A DNA stretch of 64,000 nucleotides from Xiphias gladius. Taxonomy: Eukaryota; Chordata; Actinopteri; Istiophoriformes; Xiphiidae. The stretch is from NCBI RefSeq assembly GCF_016859285.1, contig NC_053409.1, positions 27,443,539 through 27,507,538 on the forward strand. Direction: 5' to 3'. The position numbers and the translations under genes were made by a program. Shown here piece by piece: positions 12,701-21,336 of the stretch. How positions within the stretch are numbered: the stretch's first letter is position 1; every line of letters begins with the position of its first letter. The notes beneath the pieces were generated by a model. That model saw nothing but the letters and a program-made list of their open reading frames with translations. It searched no databases and had not been told where the DNA came from.

Positions 12701-15700
12701 AACAACACTACTGCGGGTACAGTTATATCTACTTTATTATTATTATTATGACTGATGTGTTATATATCTGGTTGATATGAGCTTTACCAAGTCGTTCAAA
12801 ACTAGAGTGTATATAAATAAATCTGATTGTTGTTGGATCAGCTTTGGAGGTCAGACTAAGATCCACCGAGACACATCTTGAACAACTGGAGTATCACACT
12901 GCAGGTAACATCAACTGCAATAGATTATCAATAGTTAATTTGGCTTAATTTAAATGATTAAATTTAATTATAACTTTGTTTTGGTCCATTTTATGAAAGG
13001 GGATAATATTAACATGAATCATTTCTTGTTAAGGTCTGGAATTCAGACTGAGCGTAAGTGAGAAACAGCTTGAGGAACTGAAGACAGAAAACACAGTTTT
13101 GTTTTTGACTGAGTCACTTCTCATTACCATTTTTATTAATATATTATTGTCATAAATTAAGTATGTGAAGGAACTCTACCTGATGTTGCCAGCACCAGGA
13201 TAAATGGGGGAACACTGCTGTTATCGTGCTGCTAGCCTGGTTTCTGACCTCTGAATTGCTCTAAACAGAATAATATTTTACTCTTTTAATGAGGCTACAG
13301 TTTCCTGACTTAAACAAAAACACACTGCATTACCATATTAAAAGCTAGAATGTTCTCAATCTGCAACCACATGATCTGCAGTTATTTTATTTTGCTGTGG
13401 AAATCTGTTTGTTATTAAAGCATCAGATAAATGTTGGAGTGAAAATGTTACAGAAATATGTTTTTCCACAGTAACATTCACAACTGAAACATGAAAACAG
13501 CCTGATATAGAATTATTTTTTATTTACTTATTAGTTGTAAATCCAGCATGTATTGAAGCTCCATTGCATTGTCAATAGAAAACAGTTAAAGTAATTTTTT
13601 TTTTTGGTTGTGTTTTTACAACAGCACAAAACTAGATAACAGAAATAAAACCTGAGTGACAGGAGAGGTCGAGAGGCCACAGACTTTACAACTAAAAAAA
13701 ACAGGAAAAGCTACAAAATGTGGCCCAAGAATACAGTTCATCAAAAACAAGCATACACAGAATTGAAATAATAAAAACCACAGAGGACCCCAGGAGGTTC
13801 CCTGAGGAACACCTTAAATAAAGATATTATGAACTTTGATGGGACCCTAAGGGAAACTCAAACATGGAGGATTTTCAAGTAACTTTTTCTCATGAGAACT
13901 GAGGTGGATCTGTGTGAGTCTCAGAGGAAGCTGAGATGTTCTGCAGATTATTAAAGTTTGATGTGTTAAAATGAAAAGTTAAACACCGATTTCAGCCCGT
14001 GAAGCCGAGCTGTCAGCTGTGACTCTTAGACTGAACGTCACTGAGGAGCAGGTGGATGAGCTGAGGAAGCACAACACAGGTGACATCAGTTAGATCACGT
14101 ATGTTCACTGGTATCATGTTTGCTGTGTGGATTATAATGTGATCTCTGGCATGTTTTCAGTCGGAGCTGCACAGCTGGTTTCTGTTTCTGACAGAGTGAC
14201 TACAGCTCAGAGGGAGACTGAAGGTAACGTCACATCTTTATTTTAATATTTCTATATTTTTTTCGTTCTCAATATAAATTAAAATAGCTTACATCAGAGT
14301 TATTTCCTGCCAGTGCTGCAGGTCCGGCTGAGAGCTGGTGAGGCCACAGTGAACGAGCTGAAGGCGAAGAGCGAAGGTAAACTCAGAACCATAACTATCT
14401 CGGCTGGAGTTCTTAAAGGTTCTCTGTTGAGTTTTAGACCTCTAGCAGCTATGGAGCATGCGCAAAGATGCAATACACAGTCCAACCAATGGTTTCACAT
14501 TATTCCAGTGAACAGCAGATGGCAGTAACATGCCAAGATATGCTGCACTGTGCTAATAAACGCAGAGAGGAAGAGTGGTAATTAGTAAACCTGGATGAAA
14601 ACAATGCTGAATTTAAAATACTTCCAAATTTGGCTTTGAAAAGAAAGACACAACACTGAATGTAAATATAAATTTTGTTTGTTTAGAAAAAAAAATTCAC
14701 ATGGCAGCATCAGTGTATATATTCTTTATAAATTCATGATGTAGCCGGCTGGGTGTCTGTAGAAGAACATGGCTCCACTAACAGCTGGTTATTTCATAAT
14801 CTGGAAAAACATTAGTGTTATCTGTTTCCTCTCTGCAGCTCAGTCTGCTCTGCTGACACAAATCAACTCCAGATTAGAAACTGCTGAGAGCCAGAACGCA
14901 GGTGAGTCCATCACCTGGACACACTGACTGTCTCCTACGAACAAGTCCTGTGACGTATCTGGTTCCTCTGAGCCTCAGAGCTCCACTGTTTCCAGAAACT
15001 ATTAAAAACCCATCAGTGAGTCACACTGTCGCTCTGGGTGACATGTTCCTTCATCACCATGAACACAACCACTGTAGTTTATCTTCACTCAGTCCCCCAC
15101 ACACACCGTCCTGCTGCCACAAATACACACTACAGCACCCGATGTGGAAATAGTCCCCAAAAAGTCACTGTTTCCTCCTGTTTGTCTGATTAAAACTACG
15201 GTGAGCAGCTGTTTGAGGAAAATGACTGAAACTTTTTAAAAGTGAAACTTTATATCTGTGAGATGATTTAAAGATTTACGTCTTCAGTAGGAACCAATGA
15301 GCTCAGAGCAGAGAGAGACAGACAGAGGAGGGAAGGTGCTGAGAGACGGACTCTCTGTTGGTTTGAGTCTCAACATGGGATTTGATGACAAGAATAAAAA
15401 TACAGAATAGCACCAGAATTGGAGCTTATAATATGAAGAGACGCACTGAATTTAAACAGGAAATTACAAATAAAGATTTCCTCTGATGTACATCCTGTTC
15501 TTTCTTGTTGAAATTATATTAATAATACTTCGTCTGCTTTTACCTTATTGATCATCTTGCTCAACCACAACTAACACCGCGCCTTTTTTTTCCACAAGTT
15601 ATTCATTGAATTTTCAAACAAATGATTTAGATCAGCAGAAGAAAGAAAAATTAGATACATGCAAAATAAGAGTTAGATTTCTATAGTTACTAAAAAAAGT

Positions 15701-18700
15701 TTATAGTTATGAAATGTGGTTCAGACGTTCATGGTCCCCTCAGGATGAACAGTAATGACTCTGACGATCGCCTGACTTTTCATCTAGCGCCATCATCAGG
15801 TCAAAGTTTTAATGTGTCCAACACTTTGGTTTATGATCCAATACCTGCAGATTGAGTGACGTTCCCATCAGCCTCAGCTGACAGTGTTTACTGATAACTA
15901 GCTCTTAGCTAATCTTAGCTAAAGTAAGATGGTGAACATCAGTTTCTCCTCTGTATCTGTGATGGCCGACCGAGGCAGAAACATCTGTGTGAAATAATCA
16001 CCTGGTGTCTTTCCTCTGTTGATCCCCCAGGTTTCCAGATCAGACTGACAGCAGGAGACAGTCTGATCAGTGAGCTGCAGACCAACACTACAGGTCAGAT
16101 TTTTATTTTAAACTTTGCATTCTCAGCATGAGCCTGCAGTGTTTTTATCCTGCTGTCTGAAACCTGAAGGAGACAATGAATCTGCTGTTTAAACTGTGTC
16201 AGATCTGATCATCAGACTGAACGACAGCCAAAAACACCTGCAGCAGATTATTACTCAACACACAGATACAATAAAACTTGTCCTCTGTTAGTTATTGAAT
16301 TATCTGATGTAATAATAACCTGAAATACTAAACACGTTTCAGATAAAATAGAGCATATATTTTATTTATACATTTAAATAAATAGATGATACAGGTTACA
16401 CATCAGATGGATTGAATTTTTATTTTATTTTCATTTTGCTGAGGTGTAGACATCCTGTGCTCTTAGTCTTTGGACTAACAAAGAATCTGACTGTGTTTTT
16501 CCAACATCTGCAGCTTCTGGTAGTTCGTCTAATCCTTTGGATATTTGTGCATCGAGTTGTTTCCCATTTATCTCTAATATACAGTGTAGAGAATCCTTAA
16601 TCAGGAGACCATCAGGACTCCGACTCGATTCAACACAAAGCGGCTGAATATCACACTGGACTGAGTGCAGATTTAATACCTACCTTTTCTGGTTGGTTTC
16701 AGTTTTAGAGAGACGACTGAGTGACTCCGACAGTCTGATGATGGAGCTGCACACTGAGCACTCAGGTGATTTACCTTGAACGATCCGATGTTTCACATTT
16801 TAACTTCCTCACACTGACAGAAGGTCTTCATTGCGATCTGAATGTGATCACTGTTACTATTGCGCTCTGATAACTGATGAGGTTCAGGCAACTCTGAATG
16901 TGACCAGAAACTTGGTTTACAAGAAAACTCCACAGAGAGCATTAGGTTTAGAGCTGGAAATGGCTAGCTTAGCTTAGCATAAAGACTGGAATCTAGCCTG
17001 GCTTTAAGTTCCTCTAAAGCTGATGACTTGTATCTTGTTTGTTTAACCAGTTTGTTTCCCCCGGCATCCAGTTTTTATGCTAAGCTAAGCTCTGTACTGA
17101 AAACAGGCGTGAGACCGAGATCCATCTGAAGACCAGAAGGCTGAAGTGTTCCTGTAAACCAAACTGCTGGATGGACGATAGTCTTGGCATGCTAACATTC
17201 TAACATTAGCATTAATCAGCAGCATTAAGGCCCAGTCGCAGCAGAAAATGTCTCTTTGGTGTTTGTAAAATATTTGTTTCCAGAGTCTCGGCGGTTTAGT
17301 GACAGTAACCGCTCCCAGTGAACTACTGTAGCTTCTGAGCTAAGTGCTAACTCGCTAGCCGGCCAGGCTAACGCTGGTCAGTCACTAGATCTCTCTGAGC
17401 TCTTGTCTCTTTTCCTTCCACCGCTGTTTTCTCTCCTCTTGACAGTTTGTTCACATTTCCATTCAATAAAGAGCTGGAAAACAAAGCTCTGCGAGCTAAC
17501 AAGTTTGCTAACAGTGAGTTACCGAATGTGTTAGCTTAGCTCGGTTTCTAACAGGACACTTAGTCTCCACGGTTTATATAAAGCAGGATCAGTCTAACGT
17601 CCTGTGATAAACCATGGGTCTTTGGTGCAGCAGTTTATTCTCTGAGAGAGCTGCTTCAGTTAAACCGGCTAAACAGCTTCCTCCAGTCTTCTGGTGGGAA
17701 TTACGGTTCTCTGAGGGCAGCTGGATCTTACAGGTCCCTTAGTCTCTGAGGATCTACCGCAGCAGCGGGGGCCAGCCCGACCGACTGCCTGTCATTCGGG
17801 TGCGCATGAGAGCGTGCTGCATGCGTGTTCTGGGACTGGCCTTACTGGCCAGTCACAACCGCGTTTCAACCCTGTTTCAGGTTTTAGTCCAGGGCAGACT
17901 TTGTGGCTGGCCATGAAATTTGGGCACAACAATAAAAAGAACAGCTCTCACAAAGTACGACCTGGTTCCCCTCGTTCGTACCGAAGAGCCGTTGAAAAGG
18001 ATCGGATCGTTTGCGAACGTAACATCACTACTCCAGTCTGGACTCCGTCCCCGGGGGACAGGGGTCAGGGCTCAGCTCCGTCAGGATGGTTTGTTGTTGG
18101 TCAAAGGGACGAATTTTTGAGTCAGGGTTTGTCAGAGTTGAACTAAACCTGTGGATCGACTTCACCCCTGCGAGTGAATTCACTGATCGTGGTGATTCTA
18201 TTGGAATGAATTGGAATGAATTGAAACTGCTGCTGTGACTGGACCTTTAAACTGCTCCAAAGTGCTGGACATATTAAATCTTTGACCTGATGGTGGCGCT
18301 AGATGAAAAGTCAGAGGATCATCACAGTGATCCCAGTTCATCCTGAGGGGAACATGAACGTCTGATCCACATTTCATCACAGTCAGTCCAGCAGTTGTAG
18401 ATGTTTCAGTCTTGACCGAAGTGAAGGACTGGCCGACCGACTGAGAGTCTGCTCCAGTTTTAGCAGCTCCTTCACAATAAAAGATCATCAGTCTGTAGTA
18501 AACACATCAGCCTCAGCTCTTGAGTGCATTTCCTGTTTCCTCTTTAGAGCTGAAGGTCAGACTGAGAGTTGGTGAGAAACAGTTGGAAGATCTGAAGGCA
18601 CAAAACACAGGTAGCACTCTGAAGGTTTCACTCTGAGAGAGATTTATATTAATGAGTTTTTAAAAGGCTGAACAGACAGAAAACCAAAATAGTTGACTGT

Positions 18701-21336
18701 GTTTTTGTCTAAACTCTTTCAGTTTTGAGCTTCAGAGTGAATGTGACTGACGACCGTCTGCAGCAGATCATAAACACTACCTCAGGTTTGGACCTCACTC
18801 ATTATTTTTACAACTATACAGAAATTTTAGCCTCCAAGAAACATGTTTCACAGAACACAGTAATTTGAATTAAATGTACAACCACCCGTCTGCTGAGGGA
18901 AATGCTTCATGCTCCTGTTTTAAAATGCTCCTTCAGTGTGGGAGTTAAAAATCCCCGAACACAAACACAGAAAATAAGAAAATGCGGACCTCAGCACATC
19001 AGCATGTCCCCTCGGGCTTTAGTACATTCGAGAGAAGATTTATTTTAAAAAGATTCATTTAAAAGGTTCAGTCTGACTTTTTAATCAATAATGAATTATT
19101 TCAAACGTTTAAGCGTCTAAACCAAAAACATGTTGCTGGATTGTTGTTTGTTCCTGCATATTTCCATCATAACTCCCCTCAGTAATTAATAGATTGATAA
19201 ACTGTCAGCTTTTTCCATTATCACCCCAACTTTCTGTTCTGCCTCAGCAGATAGAAACTGGTGATTAGAGAGAAAATGACTCCCTGATCTAAAAAACTCC
19301 ATTTAAATGTGACTGGATTCTGATCTGATGTATTTATGTTGTAAGCGACGGTGTAAAACCTGGTTTTTCCAGATGAGCCGAAGGTGGCGTTTTCAGCCGG
19401 TCTGACTGATTCAGGAGCAGTTGGACCTTTTGATAAAGAGACGACTCTGACCTTTTCTAAAACCATCAGCAACATCGGCCGAGCCTACAACCAGACTACA
19501 GGTAAACAAGATCCCAGCATCTGTTTTTTTATTCCGAGACCAGACTTGTGGTTGATTACAAATTAATTGTTAAAGGGCCATTCCTTTGTTTGCTTGCATT
19601 CTGTATAGAGTCAAAGAGTTTGAGTTATAGATGAGAAATCGTTTGTTTGTTGTCTCATCGTACCTGAAAATATCTGCCCGTTTTGCCGTCGTTTTAAAAA
19701 ATGTTTTAGTTCAGTTTGAGAATGATGTGTGTGTGAGGGAGAACTGATTAATGAGTTAACTGGCTTCAGGAGGAGAAAACAGATTTACCTTATGAACACG
19801 ATAACACCGCAGGTACTCCATATTGAGCAGATGATATGCTTCGGTTTCGTGTTGTCGTGGAGATCGTGGCGAGGTCAAGGCGATCCAGGTGCCTCTGGTT
19901 CAACCAAGAGCTACTCAACGGTTCTCAGTGTTGTCTGGAGAGAAGAGATCTGGAGCCTTCACTTTTACTCCTTCTCATGAACAGAAGAACAAAAGCTCTT
20001 TATTAAACTTTCTATGATTTAAAAAATAAAAATGTCCGAGCTGCAGTGTGTGTGTATGAGGATGGTTCAGTGTAGATTACAGATAACTGCAGCATAGAAC
20101 CCTGATCACACACCCTCTGAGACGTGTTTGAGTCGTTAGCTGAAGCAGTATGGACTGTTGACCGTATCTGATATGAACATTTGATAGGATGTCACTCTGC
20201 TTTTTCTTTATCAGTGGTGCAACCAAAAACTAGAACATCTGCATTTCCTGAAGAAAATGCGTTCGATGCTGCATCCGCTGGCGTCGCTTCTGGTGACCGA
20301 TGCCTAAAAAAGGATGTTATCGTAGTTAGAGCGAAAGTATTGGTCAAATGAAACATCGATAAGCGGCCACACGGTGGCGCTATCGCAATATCAGTCTCTT
20401 CAGCGTCATCCGCTGAATCCACAGAGACCAGAATTTTTCTTCTGCACCTTACAACATTTTGCAATAATTGGTAGCTCATTCTCAACACATGGTGGCGCTG
20501 TCGCTACCGTTTCAGAGTATGTGAAGCACTGAAGTAATGGAAAGCTGTTCACCAAGTTTCAGTCTTGTGGCCTTTATGGCTTTTGAGATATCCATCATGT
20601 TTCGCTCATTTCCGTAACAGAAAATCTGCACCGAGAGTCGGAGCGTGTAGGTCGCGCCTGGAAGAAACGGGAAGAACAATGATAGTTCTCTCTGTGACCA
20701 TCAGACGGCCAAAACTGCACAAATCCAACCGGCACCTTGGTCCTGTGCGAACTGCTGGCTCATTTGAAGGGGGAAATAAGCTGTGATGCAGGAACGGGAC
20801 GGTTGTCCTCTGCCAGACGCAGCTTTATGACACAGAGTGTTTGATCTGTTTTCACAGTAAATGAAATTTGAACCTGGGAGGAAGTTAAGAGCCTCCCTGC
20901 TCTCCCAGATAATATTCGTCCAGTCCAGATGATCCAAACGCTGCAGCTCCTTTCTGCTCTCTGCCGCGGATTCCTGGATATTTTGCTGCGGTGTTCCTTT
21001 TGCCCCTTTTCGGGGAACGGACAAGGTAAACGATTGTTGTGTGTTTGTCCCTCAGGTGTGTTCACGGCTCCTGTCAGAGGCGTTTACTTCTTCAGCTTTA
21101 CGGCTGCGGATTACCTGAAGGGCTACATGGGTCTCTACCTGTACAGGAACAACCAGCCACTCATCTTCAACCTGGCCCTGAATGACCACGGCGGCTACGC
21201 CTCCACGTCAAACAGCGTGGCTCTGCGGCTGGAGGAGGGCGACAGAGTCCGCCTCAGTCTGCCGGCCAGCTACCGGCTCTACGACGACTCCCGAAACTTC
21301 AGCGTCTTCTCAGGATTCCTGCTCTTCCCGCTCTGA
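442..21336 (+). CDS. C1q-domain protein with a multi-exon coiled-coil stalk (gene model, 5' end missing)
   Basis: This is a gene-level entry; exons are listed separately. Intact exons total 2447 bp, about 815 residues, without the N-terminus. The protein is a long stalk of short coiled-coil modules followed by a C-terminal C1q/TNF-like jelly-roll domain, which in this family forms trimers and binds ligands outside the cell. Typical 21-residue modules show hydrophobic residues at positions 2, 6, 9, 13, 16 and 20, a 3-4 heptad spacing that carries over into the next module. Every internal exon is phase 1-1, so the glycine or other residue at each junction is split. There is no collagen Gly-X-Y stretch, unlike classical C1q or adiponectin. 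No orthologue name is recognised; it belongs with the expanded teleost C1q-like genes. The signal peptide or membrane anchor must lie upstream or in an exon I cannot see. Family assignment is firm; exact exon usage is inferred from GT-AG sites and phase. Confidence 0.85.
1231..1314 (+). CDS. C1q-stalk gene, coiled-coil exon (28 residues)
   Basis: 84 bp, phase 1-1, acceptor ctccacag, donor gtcatc. It encodes four heptads with LQTRLRASESTVEQLRRKNA at the end. Confidence 0.8.
1646..1708 (+). CDS. C1q-stalk gene, coiled-coil exon (21 residues)
   Basis: 63 bp, phase 1-1, acceptor gttttcag, donor gtcagt. Encodes LAARLCNTESLTEELRRQIS, three heptads. Confidence 0.8.
2875..2952 (+). CDS. C1q-stalk gene, coiled-coil exon (26 residues)
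   Basis: 78 bp, phase 1-1, acceptor ctttcag, donor gtaaat. Encodes LQSRLNSLEEKLNSSAQRDQ and a short tail. The 26-residue length breaks strict heptad spacing. An interspersed repeat (about 2690-2850) ends just upstream of its acceptor. Confidence 0.75.
2962..3235. repeat. ATTC/ATCC degenerate tetranucleotide tract
   Basis: About 275 bp of attcatcc-type repeats in the intron after the exon at 2875. A separate (ctg)n run of about ten units lies at 3721-3750. Confidence 0.93.
3906..3980 (+). CDS. C1q-stalk gene, coiled-coil exon (25 residues)
   Basis: 75 bp, phase 1-1, acceptor ttttccag, donor gtccgt. Encodes VSEVRDRLNSSQLHLDQSKR followed by NSA. Confidence 0.75.
4594..4677 (+). CDS. C1q-stalk gene, coiled-coil exon (28 residues)
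   Basis: 84 bp, phase 1-1, acceptor cttttcag, donor gtgaga. Encodes FSVESRLQEAERHLDELQTE then NS, a clear amphipathic helix. Confidence 0.8.
5707..5787 (+). CDS. C1q-stalk gene, coiled-coil exon abutting a minisatellite
   Basis: 81 bp, phase 1-1, acceptor cctctcag, donor gtaggg. Encodes EENLSALQSRLLHLETNNT. The donor sequence cacgg/gtaggg is also the junction sequence of the minisatellite that starts at 5788, so dozens of donor-like copies follow. Confidence 0.78.
5788..7417 (+). repeat. 35/36-bp minisatellite, about 45 units
   Basis: Tandem units of the form gtagggtacacgacacaggt + acgacatcgacacgg. Two interchangeable length variants (tacacgacac 35 bp, tacatcgacac 36 bp) alternate irregularly. 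The 5' edge is exactly the exon donor at 5787/5788; the 3' edge degrades at about 7417 into unique intron. Units around 6500-6850 and 7200-7270 are partly deleted. Long open frames exist on both strands only because the unit lacks stops. Confidence 0.95.
8039..8122 (+). CDS. C1q-stalk gene, coiled-coil exon (28 residues)
   Basis: 84 bp, phase 1-1, acceptor gtttcag, donor gtgaga. Encodes LTDRVLLLESRVMRGERELQ followed by VLRGDQT. Confidence 0.8.
8140..8335. repeat. CTGTAACTGT short tandem tract
   Basis: Interleaved ctgtaact and gtctgtct units directly after the donor of the exon at 8039-8122. Confidence 0.9.
8734..8796 (+). CDS. C1q-stalk gene, coiled-coil exon (21 residues)
   Basis: 63 bp, phase 1-1, acceptor ccttccag, donor gtagac. 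Encodes HTAEVSAVKSRLTDTETQTA. Confidence 0.75.
8889..8924 (+). CDS. C1q-stalk gene, 12-residue micro-exon
   Basis: 36 bp, phase 1-1, acceptor gctttcag, donor gtaaca. Encodes HANSVKQSDRT. It may be a 3'-truncated relative of the neighbouring modules. Its use is plausible but unproven. Confidence 0.55.
8997..9071 (+). CDS. C1q-stalk gene, coiled-coil exon (25 residues)
   Basis: 75 bp, phase 1-1, acceptor gttttcag, donor gtacag. Encodes SRLMNLHRKLNSTESLLDKL then NT. Confidence 0.78.
9281..9302 (+). pseudogene. Decayed A-type stalk exon fragment
   Basis: After a tatctccag acceptor the sequence begins like the A-type modules (ELFSRLSVS), then loses similarity. It keeps no end-of-module sequence and no phase-1 donor. 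It looks like a truncated relic of the exons at 10425 and 11706. Confidence 0.5.
9581..9643 (+). CDS. C1q-stalk gene, A-type module exon
   Basis: 63 bp, phase 1-1, acceptor ctctttag, donor gtaaca. Encodes LEVRLSVSEKQLEDLKTEYT, a clean three-heptad module. Confidence 0.83.
9773..9928 (+). mobile_element. tRNA-derived SINE insertion
   Basis: A head with an A-box-like agtgtaatggtttaggagca is followed by a pyrimidine-rich body and the tail caataaaggcaaaaggcaaa, the usual 3' end of a widespread teleost SINE. It interrupts an intron segment whose paralogous copies at about 10.70, 11.33 and 12.37 kb lack it. Confidence 0.7.
10263..10325 (+). CDS. C1q-stalk gene, B-type module exon (copy 1)
   Basis: 63 bp, phase 1-1, acceptor tgtttcag, donor gtacag. 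Encodes QSVQLSLMGSRLTDSNITTT, including an Asn-Ile-Thr glycosylation sequon. First of three near-identical copies. Confidence 0.8.
10425..10487 (+). CDS. C1q-stalk gene, A-type module exon (copy 1)
   Basis: 63 bp, phase 1-1, acceptor ctcttcag, donor gtaacc. Encodes LFSRLSVTEKQLEDLKTENK. Confidence 0.8.
10904..10966 (+). CDS. C1q-stalk gene, B-type module exon (copy 2)
   Basis: 63 bp, phase 1-1. Nucleotide copy of the exon at 10263, starting 641 bp further on. Confidence 0.8.
11066..11128 (+). CDS. C1q-stalk gene, A-type module exon (copy 2, diverged)
   Basis: 63 bp, phase 1-1, acceptor tcttcag, donor gtaacc. Encodes MFSRLSVNEERLENLKTENT. It has several replacements relative to copies 1 and 3, while its flanking introns are nearly identical to theirs. 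Confidence 0.8.
11543..11605 (+). CDS. C1q-stalk gene, B-type module exon (copy 3)
   Basis: 63 bp, phase 1-1. Same coding sequence as the exons at 10263 and 10904; starts 639 bp after copy 2. Confidence 0.8.
11706..11768 (+). CDS. C1q-stalk gene, A-type module exon (copy 3)
   Basis: 63 bp, phase 1-1, acceptor tcttcag, donor gtaacc. Same coding sequence as copy 1. Intron similarity to the other units stops shortly after this exon. Confidence 0.8.
11936..11998 (+). CDS. C1q-stalk gene, coiled-coil exon with tandem acceptor
   Basis: 63 bp, phase 1-1, donor gtaaca. Encodes VDVRMRSTEMHLEQLETNTA. The acceptor is ttcagcag, a NAGNAG site; use of the first AG would start the exon at 11933 and add one alanine. 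Confidence 0.78.
12092..12154 (+). CDS. C1q-stalk gene, A-type module exon
   Basis: 63 bp, phase 1-1, acceptor tgttcag, donor gtacat. Encodes LEVRLSVSEKQLQELNTENT. Confidence 0.82.
12654..12716 (+). CDS. C1q-stalk gene, B-type module exon (diverged)
   Basis: 63 bp, phase 1-1, acceptor gttttcag, donor gtacag. Encodes QSVQLSLIESRLTDINNTTA, with an Asn-Asn-Thr sequon. Confidence 0.8.
12842..12904 (+). CDS. C1q-stalk gene, coiled-coil exon
   Basis: 63 bp, phase 1-1, acceptor tggatcag, donor gtaaca. Encodes LEVRLRSTETHLEQLEYHTA, paralogous to the exon at 11936. Confidence 0.8.
13034..13096 (+). pseudogene. A-type stalk exon with lost splice donor
   Basis: 63 bp of intact module (LEFRLSVSEKQLEELKTENT) after a gttaag acceptor. 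The end reads acacag/ttttgt where its paralogue at 12154 reads acacag/gtacat, so the donor GT is deleted. The coding part has no stop. With phase 1-1 on both sides it can be skipped without harm. Confidence 0.7.
13097..13995 (+). other. Intron with no recognised gene
   Basis: AT-rich intron. At about 13780-13860 it carries the ggttccctgaggaac segment found after other A-type exons, which marks it as part of an older duplicated unit. Confidence 0.6.
13996..14079 (+). CDS. C1q-stalk gene, coiled-coil exon (28 residues)
   Basis: 84 bp, phase 1-1, acceptor gatttcag, donor gtgaca. Encodes LSAVTLRLNVTEEQVDELRK then HNT, with an Asn-Val-Thr sequon. Confidence 0.82.
14161..14223 (+). CDS. C1q-stalk gene, coiled-coil exon
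   Basis: 63 bp, phase 1-1, acceptor gttttcag, donor gtaacg. Encodes GAAQLVSVSDRVTTAQRETE. Confidence 0.78.
14314..14376 (+). CDS. C1q-stalk gene, coiled-coil exon
   Basis: 63 bp, phase 1-1, acceptor cctgccag, donor gtaaac. Encodes LQVRLRAGEATVNELKAKSE. Confidence 0.82.
14839..14901 (+). CDS. C1q-stalk gene, coiled-coil exon
   Basis: 63 bp, phase 1-1, acceptor ctctgcag, donor gtgagt. Encodes QSALLTQINSRLETAESQNA. Confidence 0.8.
14902..16030 (+). other. Intron with an interspersed repeat
   Basis: No exon recognised. About 15760-15890 carries, in reverse orientation, the teleost repeat containing ttttcatctagcgccatcat; forward copies lie at about 225-400 and 18240-18440. Confidence 0.6.
16031..16093 (+). 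CDS. C1q-stalk gene, coiled-coil exon
   Basis: 63 bp, phase 1-1, acceptor cccccag, donor gtcaga. Encodes FQIRLTAGDSLISELQTNTT. Confidence 0.8.
16203..16265 (+). pseudogene. Stalk exon with mutated splice donor
   Basis: 63 bp of intact module (LIIRLNDSQKQ-like start, LQQIITQHT end) after a gtgtcag acceptor. The boundary reads cacag/atacaa, so the expected GT is AT. Read-through meets a stop within about 30 bp. Its closest relative, the exon at 18723, has a normal gtttgg donor. Skipping keeps frame. Confidence 0.65.
16703..16765 (+). CDS. C1q-stalk gene, coiled-coil exon
   Basis: 63 bp, phase 1-1, acceptor ggtttcag, donor gtgatt. Encodes LERRLSDSDSLMMELHTEHS. Confidence 0.8.
16766..18547 (+). 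other. Long intron containing teleost repeats
   Basis: No exon recognised. About 16962-17097 is a known type of teleost repeat with inverted ends (agcttagcttagcat and atgctaagctaagct). About 18240-18440 is a copy of the gatggtggcgctagatgaaa repeat. The open frame at 17814-18146 has no recognisable similarity. Confidence 0.6.
18548..18610 (+). CDS. C1q-stalk gene, A-type module exon
   Basis: 63 bp, phase 1-1, acceptor tctttag, donor gtagca. Encodes LKVRLRVGEKQLEDLKAQNT. Confidence 0.82.
18723..18785 (+). CDS. C1q-stalk gene, last coiled-coil exon
   Basis: 63 bp, phase 1-1, acceptor ctttcag, donor gtttgg. Encodes LSFRVNVTDDRLQQIINTTS, with Asn-Val-Thr and Asn-Thr-Thr sequons. It is the last stalk module before the C1q domain. 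Confidence 0.82.
19373..19501 (+). CDS. C1q domain, first exon
   Basis: 129 bp, phase 1-1, acceptor ttttccag, donor gtaaac. Encodes KVAFSAGLTDSGAVGPFDKE, then a strand and NIGRAYNQTT. This is the N-terminal part of the C1q jelly roll and holds the usual opening K/R-V-A-F-S-A motif. The split before G-V-F-T-A-P is the normal intron position of fish C1q-like genes. Confidence 0.92.
19502..21055 (+). other. Intron splitting the C1q domain
   Basis: 1554 bp, no exon seen. About 20190-20700 holds related ggtggcgct-containing segments in a region resembling interspersed repeats. Confidence 0.6.
21056..21336 (+). CDS. C1q domain, terminal exon and stop
   Basis: 281 bp from a ccctcag acceptor to TGA. 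Encodes GVFTAPVRGVYFFSFTAADY, a central MGLYLYRNNQPLIFN strand pair, LEEGDRVRLSLPASYRLYDD and the end FSVFSGFLLFPL. These are the hallmark strands of the C1q/TNF fold, complete to its C-terminus. There is no transmembrane segment after the domain. Confidence 0.95.

Noticed and set aside
17814..18146. 110-codon plus-strand frame in a C1q-gene intron
   Set aside because: No recognised domain, no module pattern and no phase-1 boundaries; likely chance.
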